NCBI RefSeq assembly: GCF_001042675.1
Contig: NZ_AP012333.1
Coordinates: 496,001 to 560,000 of the forward strand
Length of the DNA stretch: 64,000 nt
Origin: Parascardovia denticolens DSM 10105 = JCM 12538
Lineage (GTDB): Bacteria > Actinomycetota > Actinomycetes > Actinomycetales > Bifidobacteriaceae
Reading direction: 5' to 3'
Shown here: piece by piece, positions 36,273 to 43,705 of the stretch
How the letters are laid out: the number at the start of each line of letters is the position of its first letter
Position numbering within the stretch: the first letter of the stretch is position 1
Notes under the pieces: model-generated
Told to the model about the DNA's origin: nothing
The model's database searches: none
The model's input: the letters and a program-made list of their open reading frames with translations, nothing else
Position numbers and translations under genes: made by a program

Positions 36273-36583
36273 GCTTGTCCTTCCGCAAGGCTGCCAGGTG
36301 GCGGTCCGGACGGCTGAGCCGGCCGAGCGCTTGTAATTCCTAGGAATCATCGTCCATGGAAGACGGGATTTATTCCTTTCAGCATAAACCGAGCCCGTCA
36401 CCGGAACAAGCACGCTAGGCCTGGGGCTATGATGTGAAGTCATAAGCGGCGGCCATAAGCGTGGGAAAGCCTTATCCGCCGAAAATCGAATCGCAAAGGG
36501 AACGGCGAAAATGACGGCGGGATGATGCCATCCGGGCCGGGAATCCGGGGAATTCATCAAGCGTCAAAGGGGGTGTGGCTGAT
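36273..36583. other. Divergent intergenic region with a perfect palindrome
   Basis: The 311-nt gap holds the promoters of two divergent ABC systems. A 12-bp perfect palindrome ATTCCTAGGAAT at 36336-36347 could be an operator. No convincing -35/-10 pair was found. Confidence 0.35.
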
Positions 36584-37375
36584 ATGGCTGAACAAAATGG
36601 GACTGCCTCAGGGAAGGATCAGAAGGATCAGGAGGGGAAGGGATTCGAAGCGGTCGCGCGGGCGGTGGACCTCTACAAGGTCTACGGAAAATCCGCCGAT
36701 ACCCGAGTCGTCGCCTTGGACCATCTGGATGTGGATTTCGAAAAAGGCAAGATGACGGCCATCATGGGGCCGTCGGGATCGGGGAAGTCGACCCTCATGC
36801 ATTGCATGGCCGGTCTGGACACGCCGACTTCGGGCCAGGTCCTGGTCGAGGGGCTGGAGGTGTCCTCCATGAACCAGAAGCAACTGACCCAGTTGCGTCG
36901 CGACCACATCGGCTTCATCTTCCAGAGCTTCAACCTGGTCCCCACCCTGACCGCCCAGGAGAACATCCTCCTTCCCCTGCAAATCGGCCATAAAAAGATC
37001 GATTGGGATTGGTTCCATGAGGTGGTCAAAGTGGTTGGTCTGGAGAACAGGTTGAATCACAGACCCAGCCAGCTTTCCGGCGGTCAACAGCAAAGGGTCG
37101 CCTGCGCCCGGGCCATCATGGCCAGGCCCAGCGTCATCTTCGCGGATGAGCCGACCGGCAACCTGGACTCCCGCTCTTCCAAGGAAGTGCTGACCTTCCT
37201 CAAGGATTCGGTCGAACGGACCGGGCAGACCATCATCATGGTCACGCATGACCCCAAAGCGGCCTCGTACGCCAACCGGATCCTGGTCCTGGCCGATGGC
37301 CGCATCACCGACGATATGGACGAGCCCAGCTATGAGCGGATCCTGGACGTCTTCGCGTCCGGCGAAGAGGACTAG
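36584..37375 (+). CDS. ABC transporter ATP-binding protein (MacB/LolD type)
   Basis: The 263-aa ATPase partner of the permease downstream. Walker A GPSGSGKST, Q-loop IFQSFNLVPTLTAQENI, signature LSGGQQQRVACARA, Walker B VIFADEPTGNLD, switch His in VTHDPKAA. The FQSFNL and DEPTGNLD features are typical of MacB-type mechanotransmission systems. The ATG at 36584 with AAAGGGGG was preferred to a GTG at 36575. Separated from the permease by 8 nt. Confidence 0.9.
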   Translation: MAEQNGTASGKDQKDQEGKGFEAVARAVDLYKVYGKSADTRVVALDHLDVDFEKGKMTAIMGPSGSGKSTLMHCMAGLDTPTSGQVLVEGLEVSSMNQKQLTQLRRDHIGFIFQSFNLVPTLTAQENILLPLQIGHKKIDWDWFHEVVKVVGLENRLNHRPSQLSGGQQQRVACARAIMARPSVIFADEPTGNLDSRSSKEVLTFLKDSVERTGQTIIMVTHDPKAASYANRILVLADGRITDDMDEPSYERILDVFASGEED

Positions 37376-37383
37376 GAGGGGCC

Positions 37384-40356
37384 ATGTTCACCATCGGCCT
37401 GCGCGACGCGCGTTCGCATTTCTCCCGTTTCCTCATGTCAATCATCGCCATCGCCTTGGGCGTGGCCTTCGTGGTGGGCTCCTTCTCCTTCAGGAACATG
37501 CTGGAAGACCAGATGAACGCCGCCTTCGCCGCTTCATCCGAAGGGGACGTCTACATCCGCGGCGCTCGGAAGCAAAGCGGGGTCTCGGCTTCCCCGCTGC
37601 TGGACCACAACAGCATCAAAACCGGCCTCATCAAAGATGTGGCCAAGGTCTCGGGGGTCAAATCCGCCGTCCGCATGATCACCCTCAATAACTCTGCCTT
37701 GGTCGATAAGTCGGGTAACGCCGTCAGCTTGGGCGGGACGGGGACGGTGACGACCGTCTCCATGGCGGAAAACGCCTCCTGGCGGTCCACGATCTTCCTC
37801 AAAGGCACCTATCCCCGTGGGTACGGCGAAATCGCTTTGCTGGACGAGACGGCCAAGACGGCCAGGCTCTCCGTCGGGGATAAGACCACTTTCGTCTATC
37901 CCAGCGGTCCCCGCAAGGTCAAGATCAGCGGCGTCTTCTCCCTCAAGCAAGTGGCTCAGGGGACCTATTACGTGGGCATCGACCCGGCGGTGGCCGAAAG
38001 GGAGAACGCCTATATGACCATGGGGACGGCGAAGACGGCCGGAACCAAGCCTTCTTCGGCTTCAGCTTCAGCATCTTCCGGATCGGCTTCGATCCCTTCC
38101 AGGTCAACCCCTTCCAGTCCGGCCAATCAATCCGCCAGCGGCAACGGCAGCCCTTCCGGTCAGGCCGGCGGGCAGACCAGTGGACAGGGGATGGCGGCCT
38201 CCCGCCTGCCCGCGACCGCCATGAGCCCACAAGCGGCCCAAGCCCTCAAAGCCCGTCAGGAAGCCGAACTCAAGGCCCGGCAAGAGGCGATCCGCAAAGC
38301 CCAGAAGGCTGCTGAAGAGAAGATGATCGCCCAAGCCAACGAAGTCACCACCTCCATCACCGTCTATGGGAAAGCCAACCATGGCAGGCCCCTGACCCAT
38401 GATCAGCAAGTCGCCTTGGCGAAGCGAATCAACAAGGTGCTGGAGGCCAACCCTCTCAGCCGAGGGAAATGCGAGGCCCGGGCCATCACCGGCGACACCC
38501 TGCGGCAGGAGCAGAAAGACAACACCAACACCACGATGGGCTTCCTCCAGCCCATGATTCTGATCTTCGCCTTCATCGCCCTTTTCGTCGGCGCTTTCAT
38601 CATCGCCAACACCTTCTCCATGATCGTGCGCGAGTCAATGCGGGGCTACGCTTTGCTTCGTTCGGTCGGGGCCAGCCCTTCCCAAGTCTTCATGACCGTC
38701 ATCGTCCAGGCCTTGCTGATGGGGCTGATCGGCTCGGTCATCGGGGTCTTCCTGGGGTGGGGGTTCATGGCCCTCATCGCCTGGGGCTTGTCCAAGACCG
38801 GGTCGGCCATGGGCGGATTCACCATGCCGGGGCTGAACGCCGTCATTCTGGGGATCGTCGTCGGCATCCTGGTCTCCCTGATCGGAGCGGCCTTGCCTGC
38901 CCGCCGCGCGGCATACGCCCCACCCATCCAGGCCATGAACGAGACCGTGAACCCGCAGAAACCGACCCGGCTGAGAGGCTGGATAGGCCTGGCCATGCTG
39001 GCCGTCGGCCTCTTCTTCTGGTGGCTGACTGTGGCCTTGGCCGACCATAAGGGCACAAGCGGGGCGGGTCCCACCGTGATCCCCGCTTTGAATACGATGT
39101 CCAGCAACACCACCTTGGCAGTTGGCTCCGTCCTGGTCATCATTGCCGTCATCGTCATCACCCCCTCCCTGGTCATCCCTGCCCAAAGGGTCCTCGGCTT
39201 CCTGCCTGCCCTTCCCTTCCCGGTCTCCGGAAAGCTGGCGGCCCGCAACCTGGATAGGTCCAAGAGGCGCACGGCCAACACGGCAGCTGCGCTTTTCGTC
39301 AGTCTGGCCATCGTGGCGGCCATCGGCACTTTGACGGCCAGCCTGACCGCCTCCACCGCCGGCCTGGTGGACAATGGTCTGAAGGCGACCTTCCTCATCC
39401 GCTCCCAGACCACGGGTCTGCCCAACGGGGTGGAGAAGGACGTCGAATCGGTCACAGGGGTCAAATCCGTCCTGCCCTTGGAGATGATCCCCCGGCTCAA
39501 ATACAACGGGAAGCAGTTGACGGCTGTCACCGTGGCCGTCAAGCCCAACTTCTTCACCGACGTCTTCGAATCCCACATGACCTCCGGCGTCTCCGTCCCG
39601 GCCGCCCGCAAAGGGGAGATCATCGTCGGCAAGACCATCGCGGACGACAACAAATGGAAGGTGGGACAGACGGTGACCATCAGCTCCCCGGATGCCAGTC
39701 TGAAGGCCAAGATCGGGGGCATCACCGATTCGGCCATGCAGAGCCAGGTGGTCTTCCTGCCGCAGTCGCTGAAAGGGAAGCTGCTCAAGAGCTACAGCGG
39801 CTACACTTACATCCTCTATGCCACCATCAAAGCCGGGGCCAGCCCTGAAGAGCGCAAGGCCGTGCAAAACCGCTTACGCAAGGCCGTGAAGAAGTATTAC
39901 GTGGTCTCGGTCCTGGACAAAGACGGGATCAAATCCACCGCCGCCCTCATGATCAACAGCATCATGATCATCGTGGACGCCCTGCTGGCCCTGTCCATCA
40001 TCATCGCCATCTTCGGCGTGGTCAACACCATGGCCTTGTCCATCCTGGAGAGGACCCGGGAAATCGGCCTTTTGCGGGCCATCGGGACCAGCAGGGGGCA
40101 AGTGCGGGGCATGATCGCCATCGAAGCCATCATGATCTCCATCCTGGGGACCGTTTTGGGACTGGCCGTCGGGGTCGCGGCGGGGTGCGTCATCCAAAAG
40201 ACGTACAGTTCCAGCGGTTTGGCCACTTTGAGCATCCCCTGGTGGCAGATTGGCTTCTTCCTGGTCCTGTCCATCTTCGTCGGCCTCATCGCCAGCCTGT
40301 CTCCGGCCCGCAAAGCCCTGCAGGTGCCGGTGTTGGATGCGGTCAGCGATGAATGA
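37384..40356 (+). CDS. Large FtsX-like ABC permease (MacB/YknZ family)
   Basis: A 990-aa permease with one N-terminal membrane segment, a large extracytoplasmic region, three central segments (FMGFLQPMIL area to about residue 510), two more around residues 535-600, a second extracytoplasmic domain, and three terminal segments: two FtsX domains in one chain. The first external domain has an unusual Ser/Ala/Gln-rich stretch (residues 218-310) followed by a Lys/Glu/Ala helix. AGGAGGGG precedes the ATG. Exported substrate or signalling partner unknown; such systems often handle peptides, lipids or envelope stress. Confidence 0.85.
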   Translation: MFTIGLRDARSHFSRFLMSIIAIALGVAFVVGSFSFRNMLEDQMNAAFAASSEGDVYIRGARKQSGVSASPLLDHNSIKTGLIKDVAKVSGVKSAVRMITLNNSALVDKSGNAVSLGGTGTVTTVSMAENASWRSTIFLKGTYPRGYGEIALLDETAKTARLSVGDKTTFVYPSGPRKVKISGVFSLKQVAQGTYYVGIDPAVAERENAYMTMGTAKTAGTKPSSASASASSGSASIPSRSTPSSPANQSASGNGSPSGQAGGQTSGQGMAASRLPATAMSPQAAQALKARQEAELKARQEAIRKAQKAAEEKMIAQANEVTTSITVYGKANHGRPLTHDQQVALAKRINKVLEANPLSRGKCEARAITGDTLRQEQKDNTNTTMGFLQPMILIFAFIALFVGAFIIANTFSMIVRESMRGYALLRSVGASPSQVFMTVIVQALLMGLIGSVIGVFLGWGFMALIAWGLSKTGSAMGGFTMPGLNAVILGIVVGILVSLIGAALPARRAAYAPPIQAMNETVNPQKPTRLRGWIGLAMLAVGLFFWWLTVALADHKGTSGAGPTVIPALNTMSSNTTLAVGSVLVIIAVIVITPSLVIPAQRVLGFLPALPFPVSGKLAARNLDRSKRRTANTAAALFVSLAIVAAIGTLTASLTASTAGLVDNGLKATFLIRSQTTGLPNGVEKDVESVTGVKSVLPLEMIPRLKYNGKQLTAVTVAVKPNFFTDVFESHMTSGVSVPAARKGEIIVGKTIADDNKWKVGQTVTISSPDASLKAKIGGITDSAMQSQVVFLPQSLKGKLLKSYSGYTYILYATIKAGASPEERKAVQNRLRKAVKKYYVVSVLDKDGIKSTAALMINSIMIIVDALLALSIIIAIFGVVNTMALSILERTREIGLLRAIGTSRGQVRGMIAIEAIMISILGTVLGLAVGVAAGCVIQKTYSSSGLATLSIPWWQIGFFLVLSIFVGLIASLSPARKALQVPVLDAVSDE

Positions 40357-40407
40357 TTTTTCGGGCCTTTCGGGTCTGCAGGTGGCCGATGGGTGTCCCG
40401 CGGATGA

Positions 40408-40413
40408 TAAGGT
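40408..40413 (+). promoter_or_regulatory. -10 box (TAAGGT), leaderless type
   Basis: TAAGGT is 6 nt before the nucS ATG. Confidence 0.4.
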
Positions 40414-40419
40414 GAGCCT

Positions 40420-41412
40420 ATGCGCATAATCGTAACTGAATGTTCCGCCCGTTATTCCGGCCGCCTCAACGCCTCCCTGCCGACGGCGAGACGGGTCATC
40501 TTGGTGAAAGCGGACCAGAGCTGCCTCATTTTCTCCGAGCTGGGGTCCTATAAACCGCTCAATTGGATGGTGGCTCCCTGCACTTTGCGCGAATTCGGCC
40601 CGGATAGTCCACGTTTCGTGTCCGCCTGCCTTGATATGGAGATCGGGTACGCTGACGACTTGGTCCATGAGGAAGAAGATGAGGACGATAACGAAGATAA
40701 GAATGAGAATAACAATAACGACGAAAACGGAATCAACGAGGGAATCGAAAACCCGGATAACGACGATGCTGGGATTGGGGCCGCATCAACTATGGAAGAT
40801 GAGGCAGAGACTAACGAGACGGACGAGACGGATGGGTTGGATAAAGCGGACGAGTCTGACGAGACAGAAGAGACGGACAAGTCACAAGAGACCGGAACGA
40901 TGTCTGCTGATCTGAATCAGGTCCCCCAGGAATTCATCCATGTTTCGGCCGACAAGGGTCCTGACACCCTCCTCATCGCACTCTGGCGGATTTTCAGCGA
41001 CCAGGAGTTCGACCTGGGACAGGATCCGGGTCTGACCAAGGATGGGGTGGAAGACCACCTCCAGCGTTTTCTGGCCGAGCAGATTGAGCGGATTGGGCCG
41101 GGCTCCCGGCTCGTCCGCAGGGAATTCCCCACGCCGATCGGCCCTGTGGACATCATGGCCGTTGACGCCGAAGGGGCGCATGTGGCGATTGAAATCAAAA
41201 GGCATGGTGGAATCGATGGAGTGGAACAGTTGACCCGGTATGTGGAGCTGTTGAACCGCGACTCTACCTTGACCCCGGTCCGGGGGATTTTCGCAGCCCA
41301 GACCATCACCCCTCAGGCCCGCACTTTGGCCGAAGACCGGGGGTTCGAATGCCTAGTCCTGGATTATGAGGATATGAAAGAGCAGGATTCGGACGAAATC
41401 ATGCTCTTCTGA
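40420..41412 (+). CDS. nucS: Endonuclease NucS/EndoMS with acidic linker insertion
   Basis: NucS cuts mismatched DNA and replaces MutS/MutL in actinobacteria. The N-terminal DNA-binding part (MRIIVTECSARYSGRLNA) and the RecB-like nuclease domain (GPVDIMAVD, the E-x-K of AIEIKRHGG, VEQLTRYVELL) are clear, and the C-terminus ends MLF. Between the two halves is an insertion of about 85 residues made almost entirely of Asp, Glu, Asn, Thr and Lys; the usual protein is 220-250 aa, this one 330. The linker could act as an interaction tail (for example with the sliding clamp) or only as a spacer. Confidence 0.88.
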   Translation: MRIIVTECSARYSGRLNASLPTARRVILVKADQSCLIFSELGSYKPLNWMVAPCTLREFGPDSPRFVSACLDMEIGYADDLVHEEEDEDDNEDKNENNNNDENGINEGIENPDNDDAGIGAASTMEDEAETNETDETDGLDKADESDETEETDKSQETGTMSADLNQVPQEFIHVSADKGPDTLLIALWRIFSDQEFDLGQDPGLTKDGVEDHLQRFLAEQIERIGPGSRLVRREFPTPIGPVDIMAVDAEGAHVAIEIKRHGGIDGVEQLTRYVELLNRDSTLTPVRGIFAAQTITPQARTLAEDRGFECLVLDYEDMKEQDSDEIMLF

Positions 41413-41498
41413 TAAGAATTTCTTACCGGAGCGGTCGCTGCTTACAAAGAGCCACCGTTTACTGGGAGTTGCCGTCCGCTGGGAGCTGCTTCTGATCA

Positions 41499-41526
41499 GG
41501 CGGCTATCGCTCGTCGGATAGTCGCC
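41499..41526 (+). terminator. Hairpin downstream of nucS
   Basis: GGCGGCTATC / GATAGTCGCC form a 10-bp stem with one G-T pair and an 8-nt loop, followed by TTTC. Confidence 0.5.
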
Positions 41527-41727
41527 TTTCGCTGGGAGTCATCGCCTTCCTAGCGTCGCTTGAGTCCCATCACAACCGCTGATGAACCCGTGCCGATAGG
41601 CCCTCTAGGCTGATAAGCCCGCCGGTCATGGCGCCGGTCGAGCTGCTGTCAAGGTGTCGATCAAGCTATCAATCAATCTGCCAATCAAGTCTCATCAAAT
41701 CCGATCAAACACAAACCGCAAAAGAAA

Positions 41728-41755
41728 AAGAGCGGGAGAAAAATCCCCCGCTCTT
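41728..41755 (-). terminator. Rho-independent terminator of the FKBP gene
   Basis: On the minus strand a 9-bp stem AAGAGCGGG / CCCGCTCTT is followed by TTTCTTTT. Confidence 0.8.
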
Positions 41756-41794
41756 CCTCAGTCCATTCGGACATGGCCGGAATATCGCTATCAA

Positions 41795-42775
41795 TCAGTT
41801 CACTGCCAGAATATCAACCACAAAGACCAGGGTCGAGTTCGCCGGAATCCCCGTCTGGGCAGTGGAACCGTAGCCTTGGTCGGGAGGAACGATGATGAGG
41901 ATCTGGGATCCGACCTTCTTGCCGGCCAAGCCATCACGCCATCCTTTGATGACGCCGGAGAGGCTGAAACTGATGGGGTATCCACGCTTCCAAGAGCTGT
42001 CGAAAGGCTTGGACGCGTCTCCGCCCAGAACCCACCCCTTGTATTGGACGGTCACGGAATCGCTGGACTTGACCGTAGCCCCATTGCCCTGCAGAAGGGT
42101 CTGAGAGACCAGCTTTCCGTTGGACTTATACGAGGTGAGGCCTGAAATCGACGGTTCACCCTTCTTCCCCAAAGTCACCTTGGGCAAGGCCGGGTCAATC
42201 GTGGAGACTTTGCTGCCTGTTGCTCGCAGGTCCATGTGCCGGGCGTCGGTCAGGGTGAGGGCCAAGAGGTAGTCTTCCTGGTTGGCGGAAGAGGTGGCGT
42301 TGGAGGAGGAATCCGAAGTGACTCCCAGAACGACCGTCGAATTGACGGTCATGCCTTTGAAGAGCTTATAGAACCCTTTTTGGACGGATTTTTCGCTCAG
42401 ATAGGTCGAGCAGACCCCCGTCTTGCCGGCCTCCCAGGTGGAATTGATCTGTTTGCCGGTCTTAGGATTATAGACGATCTGCTGCAGGCAGAGCATGTCC
42501 CCGTCTTTCGCCGCTCGTCCCTTCCCCTTCTGGACGGTCTGATAGGTGAAGTTTTCCACCGTATAGGGGGTCTTGAAGGTGATGGTGGGTTTTTGCCCCA
42601 ACTCGCCTTTGGCTGTGAAAGGTTTGTCGGTCAGCTGGAGGAAAGAGTCCTTGGTGCCGGCTTTTGGGGCGGATGAGCCGCAAGCGGACAGGCTCAGGCA
42701 CATGGCCAAGGCGCAGACCAGAGCGATGACGACGAAAAGGAGGGATCGAAAAGTATGATTCGTGGAATTTCTCAT
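41795..42775 (-). CDS. Lipoprotein FKBP-type peptidyl-prolyl isomerase
   Basis: A 326-aa exported lipoprotein: signal peptide of about 32 residues ending in the lipobox LSAC, then two FKBP-like halves. The C-terminal one is intact (VTVQYKGWVLGGDASKPFDSSW, FSLSGVIKGWRDGL, IVPPDQGYGS, TLVFVVDILAV). The N-terminal half (KPTITFKTPYTVENF to ALTLTDARHM) looks like a degenerate FKBP fold. Acts at the outer membrane face as a folding factor. Starts with a leaderless-type TAGAGT box 7 nt upstream. Confidence 0.88.
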   Translation of the reverse strand: MRNSTNHTFRSLLFVVIALVCALAMCLSLSACGSSAPKAGTKDSFLQLTDKPFTAKGELGQKPTITFKTPYTVENFTYQTVQKGKGRAAKDGDMLCLQQIVYNPKTGKQINSTWEAGKTGVCSTYLSEKSVQKGFYKLFKGMTVNSTVVLGVTSDSSSNATSSANQEDYLLALTLTDARHMDLRATGSKVSTIDPALPKVTLGKKGEPSISGLTSYKSNGKLVSQTLLQGNGATVKSSDSVTVQYKGWVLGGDASKPFDSSWKRGYPISFSLSGVIKGWRDGLAGKKVGSQILIIVPPDQGYGSTAQTGIPANSTLVFVVDILAVN

Positions 42776-42782
42776 GGGTTAT

Positions 42783-42788
42783 ACTCTA
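42783..42788 (-). promoter_or_regulatory. -10 box (TAGAGT), leaderless type
   Basis: On the minus strand TAGAGT precedes the FKBP ATG (42775) by 7 nt. Confidence 0.4.
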
Positions 42789-42951
42789 CTTCCTGGCCGC
42801 TACCGGGGCTTCTTGGCCGCTATCGGGAAGAGGGCTGTTTTTTAAGGACGGAAGGAGAGGATTAAGACGGAAGGAGGGGAGAGTGAAGACACTTGTCATG
42901 AAGGCGTTCACTATGAGTCACCATATGGGTATTTACGATGGAAGCATATAC

Positions 42952-42980
42952 AAAAAGGTCCCGGGCGTGAACCCGGAACC
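42952..42980 (-). terminator. Rho-independent terminator of the HU gene
   Basis: Minus strand: GGTTCCGGG, loop TTCACG, CCCGGGACC, then five T. Confidence 0.8.
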
Positions 42981-43061
42981 TTCCAGCTGTGATTAACGTC
43001 TTTGTTAGCTGAAGACTTCTAAAAAGCTTGTATGCCTTTGCCTGATGCGCTTTTACGGAGC

Positions 43062-43340
43062 TTAGGCAACGGCCTTCTTCAGCAAAGAGCCGGCCTGGAG
43101 CTTGACCCCATAACCTGCGGGGATGTTGATGGTTTCGCCAGTGCGGGGGTTGCGGCCGGTACGGGCGGCGCGCTTCACGCGAGAAGCGGAAAGAACACCG
43201 GTCAGGCGCAGACCTTCACCGGATTTGAGGGACTCAACGAGAACTTCCTGGAAAGCGTTGACAGCAGCTTCAGACTGAGCCTTGGTCAGGCTGGTCTTCT
43301 GAGCGATCTTTGCAACGAGATCAGACTTGTTGTATGCCAT
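43062..43340 (-). CDS. hup: HU-type nucleoid DNA-binding protein
   Basis: A 92-aa histone-like protein that bends and compacts DNA. It has the family opening MAYNKSDLVAKIAQKT, the core FQEVLVESLKSGEGLRL and the DNA-binding arm signature GRNPRTGETINIPAGY. No extended Lys-rich tail as in mycobacterial HupB. GAAGGA is the ribosome site; a TAATAT-like box lies at 43404-43409 on the minus strand. Confidence 0.93.
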   Translation of the reverse strand: MAYNKSDLVAKIAQKTSLTKAQSEAAVNAFQEVLVESLKSGEGLRLTGVLSASRVKRAARTGRNPRTGETINIPAGYGVKLQAGSLLKKAVA

Positions 43341-43596
43341 AGTGGTTATACATCCTTCTTGACTAAGGAGTTCAGCGGAATTGCTCAACTCGTTACAAAC
43401 CCGATATTACCTTAACTTCACGAGAAAATCGGCCAAAAAGGGCAGAATGTCGCGGTTTTTTGAAAAAGAATAGTGAAAACTACCTGTTTGTAATTTGATT
43501 TGACTTCATCTTGGCGCTGAATCGGGCCATGAGAGGGGATTTTCAGGACGGAACCCACTGGTGGAGTGCATCTTCCGGCTCGAACCGAATCGTGTC

Positions 43597-43705
43597 CGAA
43601 ATCAAAGCAGACTCGTTCGAACTCGAATCAAACCATGTGCAAACTCAGATCAAATCCTGCGCAAACACAAATCGGATCATGCCCGAACTCAAATCAGATC
43701 ATGCT
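43597..43705. repeat. Degenerate tandem repeat of 22 bp
   Basis: Four clear units at 43618, 43640, 43662 and 43684, each of the form CRAACWCRAATCRRATCMTGC, plus a weaker one at 43597. The last unit runs into the 3' end of the neighbouring minus-strand gene. Units are contiguous, without spacers, so this is not a CRISPR array. Confidence 0.7.

Larger units (their letters stand above)
41413..41794. other. Intergenic region with short repeats and two terminators
   Basis: No gene seen. It holds three copies of CTGGGAGT/C (near 41462, 41479, 41532), ATCAA-rich short repeats around 41655-41710, and the two hairpins listed separately. Confidence 0.5.

Noticed and set aside
41335-41355. GGTTCGAAT word resembling a tRNA T-arm
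   Set aside because: It lies inside nucS coding sequence and no acceptor stem or anticodon arm surrounds it. No tRNA or rRNA gene was recognised in the window.
43597-43705. Possible CRISPR array
   Set aside because: The 22-bp units are contiguous without unique spacers and no cas genes are near.
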